Positions 14,804 through 16,177 of a stretch of 16,177 nt of DNA are shown here, one piece after another. Origin of the DNA: Planctomycetaceae bacterium (GTDB lineage Bacteria; Planctomycetota; Planctomycetia; Pirellulales; Pirellulaceae); the NCBI GenBank assembly GCA_024642765.1, contig JAHEAM010000023.1, positions 1-16,177 on the forward strand, written 5' to 3'. A program made the translations under genes and the position numbers. The notes beneath the pieces were generated by a model, which made no database searches, was not told where the DNA came from, and worked only from the letters and a program-made list of their open reading frames with translations. The stretch's first letter is position 1. The number at the start of each line of letters is the position of its first letter.

Positions 14804-14820
14804 TAGAATTATCTCCTATG
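14804..14820 (+). promoter_or_regulatory. -10 element close to start codon, possible leaderless mRNA
   Basis: TAGAAT (14804-14809), 5/6 to the -10 consensus, ends 8 bases before the ATG at 14818. Transcription would start at or within two bases of the start codon. A ribosome binding site is also missing, which fits a leaderless transcript. No convincing -35 is seen. Confidence 0.25.
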
Positions 14821-16177
14821 CGTTGGGGCAAGCCCTACGAGTCGCTCGAGAGTCTCGATGTCAAACATTTCTTGACGGGCGAGCCAGTAGCGAAAATTGG
14901 AACCGTCAATGGTGGCATTGTTTCCAGAGATTTGCGGCAGGCCCACAAGGCGCGCGAATTGTTGCGCCAGTTTTCGATCGATGATTTGATAGCTCGCGTC
15001 GGCCATGCAGCGGACTTGTTCGAAAACCAATCGTTGCAAGTTGGCTCGGCCCAACAAACTCCTGAAGATTTTGTTCGGCAACAGTCGGCTACAACCGGAC
15101 TGCCCGAACACATGTGCCGCGGCAATATGCAAAAGAATTGCTTTGTCTTGCGGAACATGACGGAGATTTTGGATTGCCTAACACGCGGGTTGGATCTGAA
15201 TATTTTGTCGCAAGGCTACGGTGTTGAGTCCCGGGGCGTGACAGTGAGTTTCCAGGCTCAAGCCTCTGTGTTGGGAGCTGTCCTGCCCAACAATTCCCCT
15301 GGCGTGCATACGTTGTGGATGCCCGTTGTGCCCTTGCAAATGGGATTGGTTTTGAAGCCTGGCTCGCAAGAACCATGGACGGCCTATCGAGTAGCAGCAG
15401 CGTTCTCCCAAGCAGGAATTCCCTCGGAGTGCATAGGGTTGTATCCGGGCGGGCACGATGTGGGGCAAGCAATCCTGGGTGGTTGCGAGCGAAGTATGAT
15501 TTTTGGAAGCTTGCAAACGGTTGCTCAGTATTCTGGCAATCCAAAAGTCCAAGTGCATGGCCCGGGTTTTTCGAAAATATTCATCGGTGACGATTGTGTT
15601 GATCGGTGGCCCGATTTCTTGGATGTTATGGTTGAAAGCATTTTGAGTAACGGTGGGCGCAGTTGTATCAATGCAAGCAACGTTTTTGCCTCTCGGCATT
15701 CACGCGAGATCGCAGCAGCGCTTGCTGAACGCTTGGGGCCGGTCGACGCTTTGCCACCAAACGACCCGCAGGCTGCGCTTGCTGCGTTTACGGTTTCCGG
15801 TATGGGGCCGTCGATTTGGTCGATGTTAGAGGCGGATTTAGGGGAGTCGGGAGTTACACATTGCACGGAGTCATTTGGGCCGCGTTTGGTAGAGCATGAG
15901 CGTTGTTCCTATTTGCGGCCCATGGTAGTACACGCCGCTTCGCCGGAGAAGGCGATCGTCTCGAAAGAGTTTATGTTTCCTTTCGTGAGCGTGGTTGAAT
16001 GTCCGGAAGCCGAAATGATCAAGCGGTCCGGGTACACGCTCGTGGGAACGGCGATTACGGAAAACGAAAAATGGATTGGAGAATTGGTTGACGCCGTACA
16101 TATCGATCGTTTGAACATCGGCCCGGTCCCAACAAATCGCTTGAATTGGTTGCAGCCACACGAAGGCAACTTGATCG
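14818..16177 (+). CDS. Aldehyde dehydrogenase superfamily protein, cut at window edge
   Basis: 453 codons are open from the ATG at 14818 to the right edge with no stop, so the C-terminus is missing. The NAD-binding part shows LGAVLPNNSPGVHTLWMPVV (152-171) and LVLKPGSQEP (177-186) with Lys180, followed by SQAGIPSECIGLYPGG. The catalytic Cys283 lies in SNGGRSCINAS. A late block KEFMFPFVSVVE (383-394) matches the EEIFGP region. The Glu of the usual ELGGK motif, which acts as general base in hydrolytic family members, is not found: the matching place reads VHGPGFSK (246-253). That is more like acylating or otherwise atypical members. The substrate is unknown. No Shine-Dalgarno precedes the ATG. 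The upstream dehydratase gene ends 126 bases before, so the two are probably separate transcripts. Confidence 0.9.
   Translation, partial: MRWGKPYESLESLDVKHFLTGEPVAKIGTVNGGIVSRDLRQAHKARELLRQFSIDDLIARVGHAADLFENQSLQVGSAQQTPEDFVRQQSATTGLPEHMCRGNMQKNCFVLRNMTEILDCLTRGLDLNILSQGYGVESRGVTVSFQAQASVLGAVLPNNSPGVHTLWMPVVPLQMGLVLKPGSQEPWTAYRVAAAFSQAGIPSECIGLYPGGHDVGQAILGGCERSMIFGSLQTVAQYSGNPKVQVHGPGFSKIFIGDDCVDRWPDFLDVMVESILSNGGRSCINASNVFASRHSREIAAALAERLGPVDALPPNDPQAALAAFTVSGMGPSIWSMLEADLGESGVTHCTESFGPRLVEHERCSYLRPMVVHAASPEKAIVSKEFMFPFVSVVECPEAEMIKRSGYTLVGTAITENEKWIGELVDAVHIDRLNIGPVPTNRLNWLQPHEGNLI

Noticed and set aside
14809..15699. Several minus-strand open frames (14809-15132, 15089-15544, 15178-15699)
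   Set aside because: All lie opposite the aldehyde dehydrogenase frame, which carries clear family motifs from end to end; they are antisense shadows.
1..16177. CRISPR array, tRNA or rRNA genes, transposase or phage structural genes
   Set aside because: Looked for and not seen: no regularly spaced repeats and no tRNA-like fold apart from the tmRNA ends.

Overview
The window looks like a stretch of a planctomycete chromosome, probably from the Pirellula/Blastopirellula/Rhodopirellula side of the phylum. This is inferred from content: a PEP-CTERM secreted protein, a secreted protein built from small beta repeats plus a LecA-like domain, moderate GC, loose gene packing with frequent strand changes, and a tmRNA without an encoded CCA end. 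No sequence search could be run, so the phylum is an inference.

Layout. Positions 30-456 hold a tmRNA gene (ssrA, minus strand) with its terminator. A gene-free stretch follows (457-927) with a long inverted repeat and a small hairpin plus T-tract. A short secreted protein of unknown function (928-1326, +) overlaps tail-to-tail with pyrC (dihydroorotase, -). pyrC lies downstream of an M24 peptidase gene (2676-3866, -), probably in one transcript. A divergent promoter region (3867-4053) separates these from a secreted multi-domain protein (4054-5217, +).

Positions 5295-7994 (+) hold the most interesting locus. It is a tightly coupled three-gene set: a protein resembling only the N-terminal half of Rad50/SbcC (Walker A at the start, CxxC zinc-hook-like motif at the end, no Walker B or signature motif), an Mre11/SbcD-like metallophosphoesterase, and a 100-residue coiled-coil protein. 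The junctions are an ATGA overlap and a 14-base overlap. It looks like a compact, split relative of SbcCD.

Positions 8341-13080 (-) carry a signalling cluster in transcription order: a PAS-PAS-HisKA-HATPase-REC-REC-Hpt hybrid kinase, then a REC plus RsbW-type HATPase protein, then a PEP-CTERM protein related to pyroglutamyl peptidases with the catalytic Cys apparently replaced by Ser. The kinase could pass phosphate through its REC and Hpt domains to the second protein, whose kinase-like output domain suggests partner-switching control rather than direct DNA binding.

After a 609-base gene-free stretch, three plus-strand genes follow: rsfS (ribosomal silencing factor), a pterin-4a-carbinolamine dehydratase, and an aldehyde dehydrogenase superfamily gene that runs off the right edge at 16177. 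No rRNA, tRNA, CRISPR array, transposase gene or prophage was seen.
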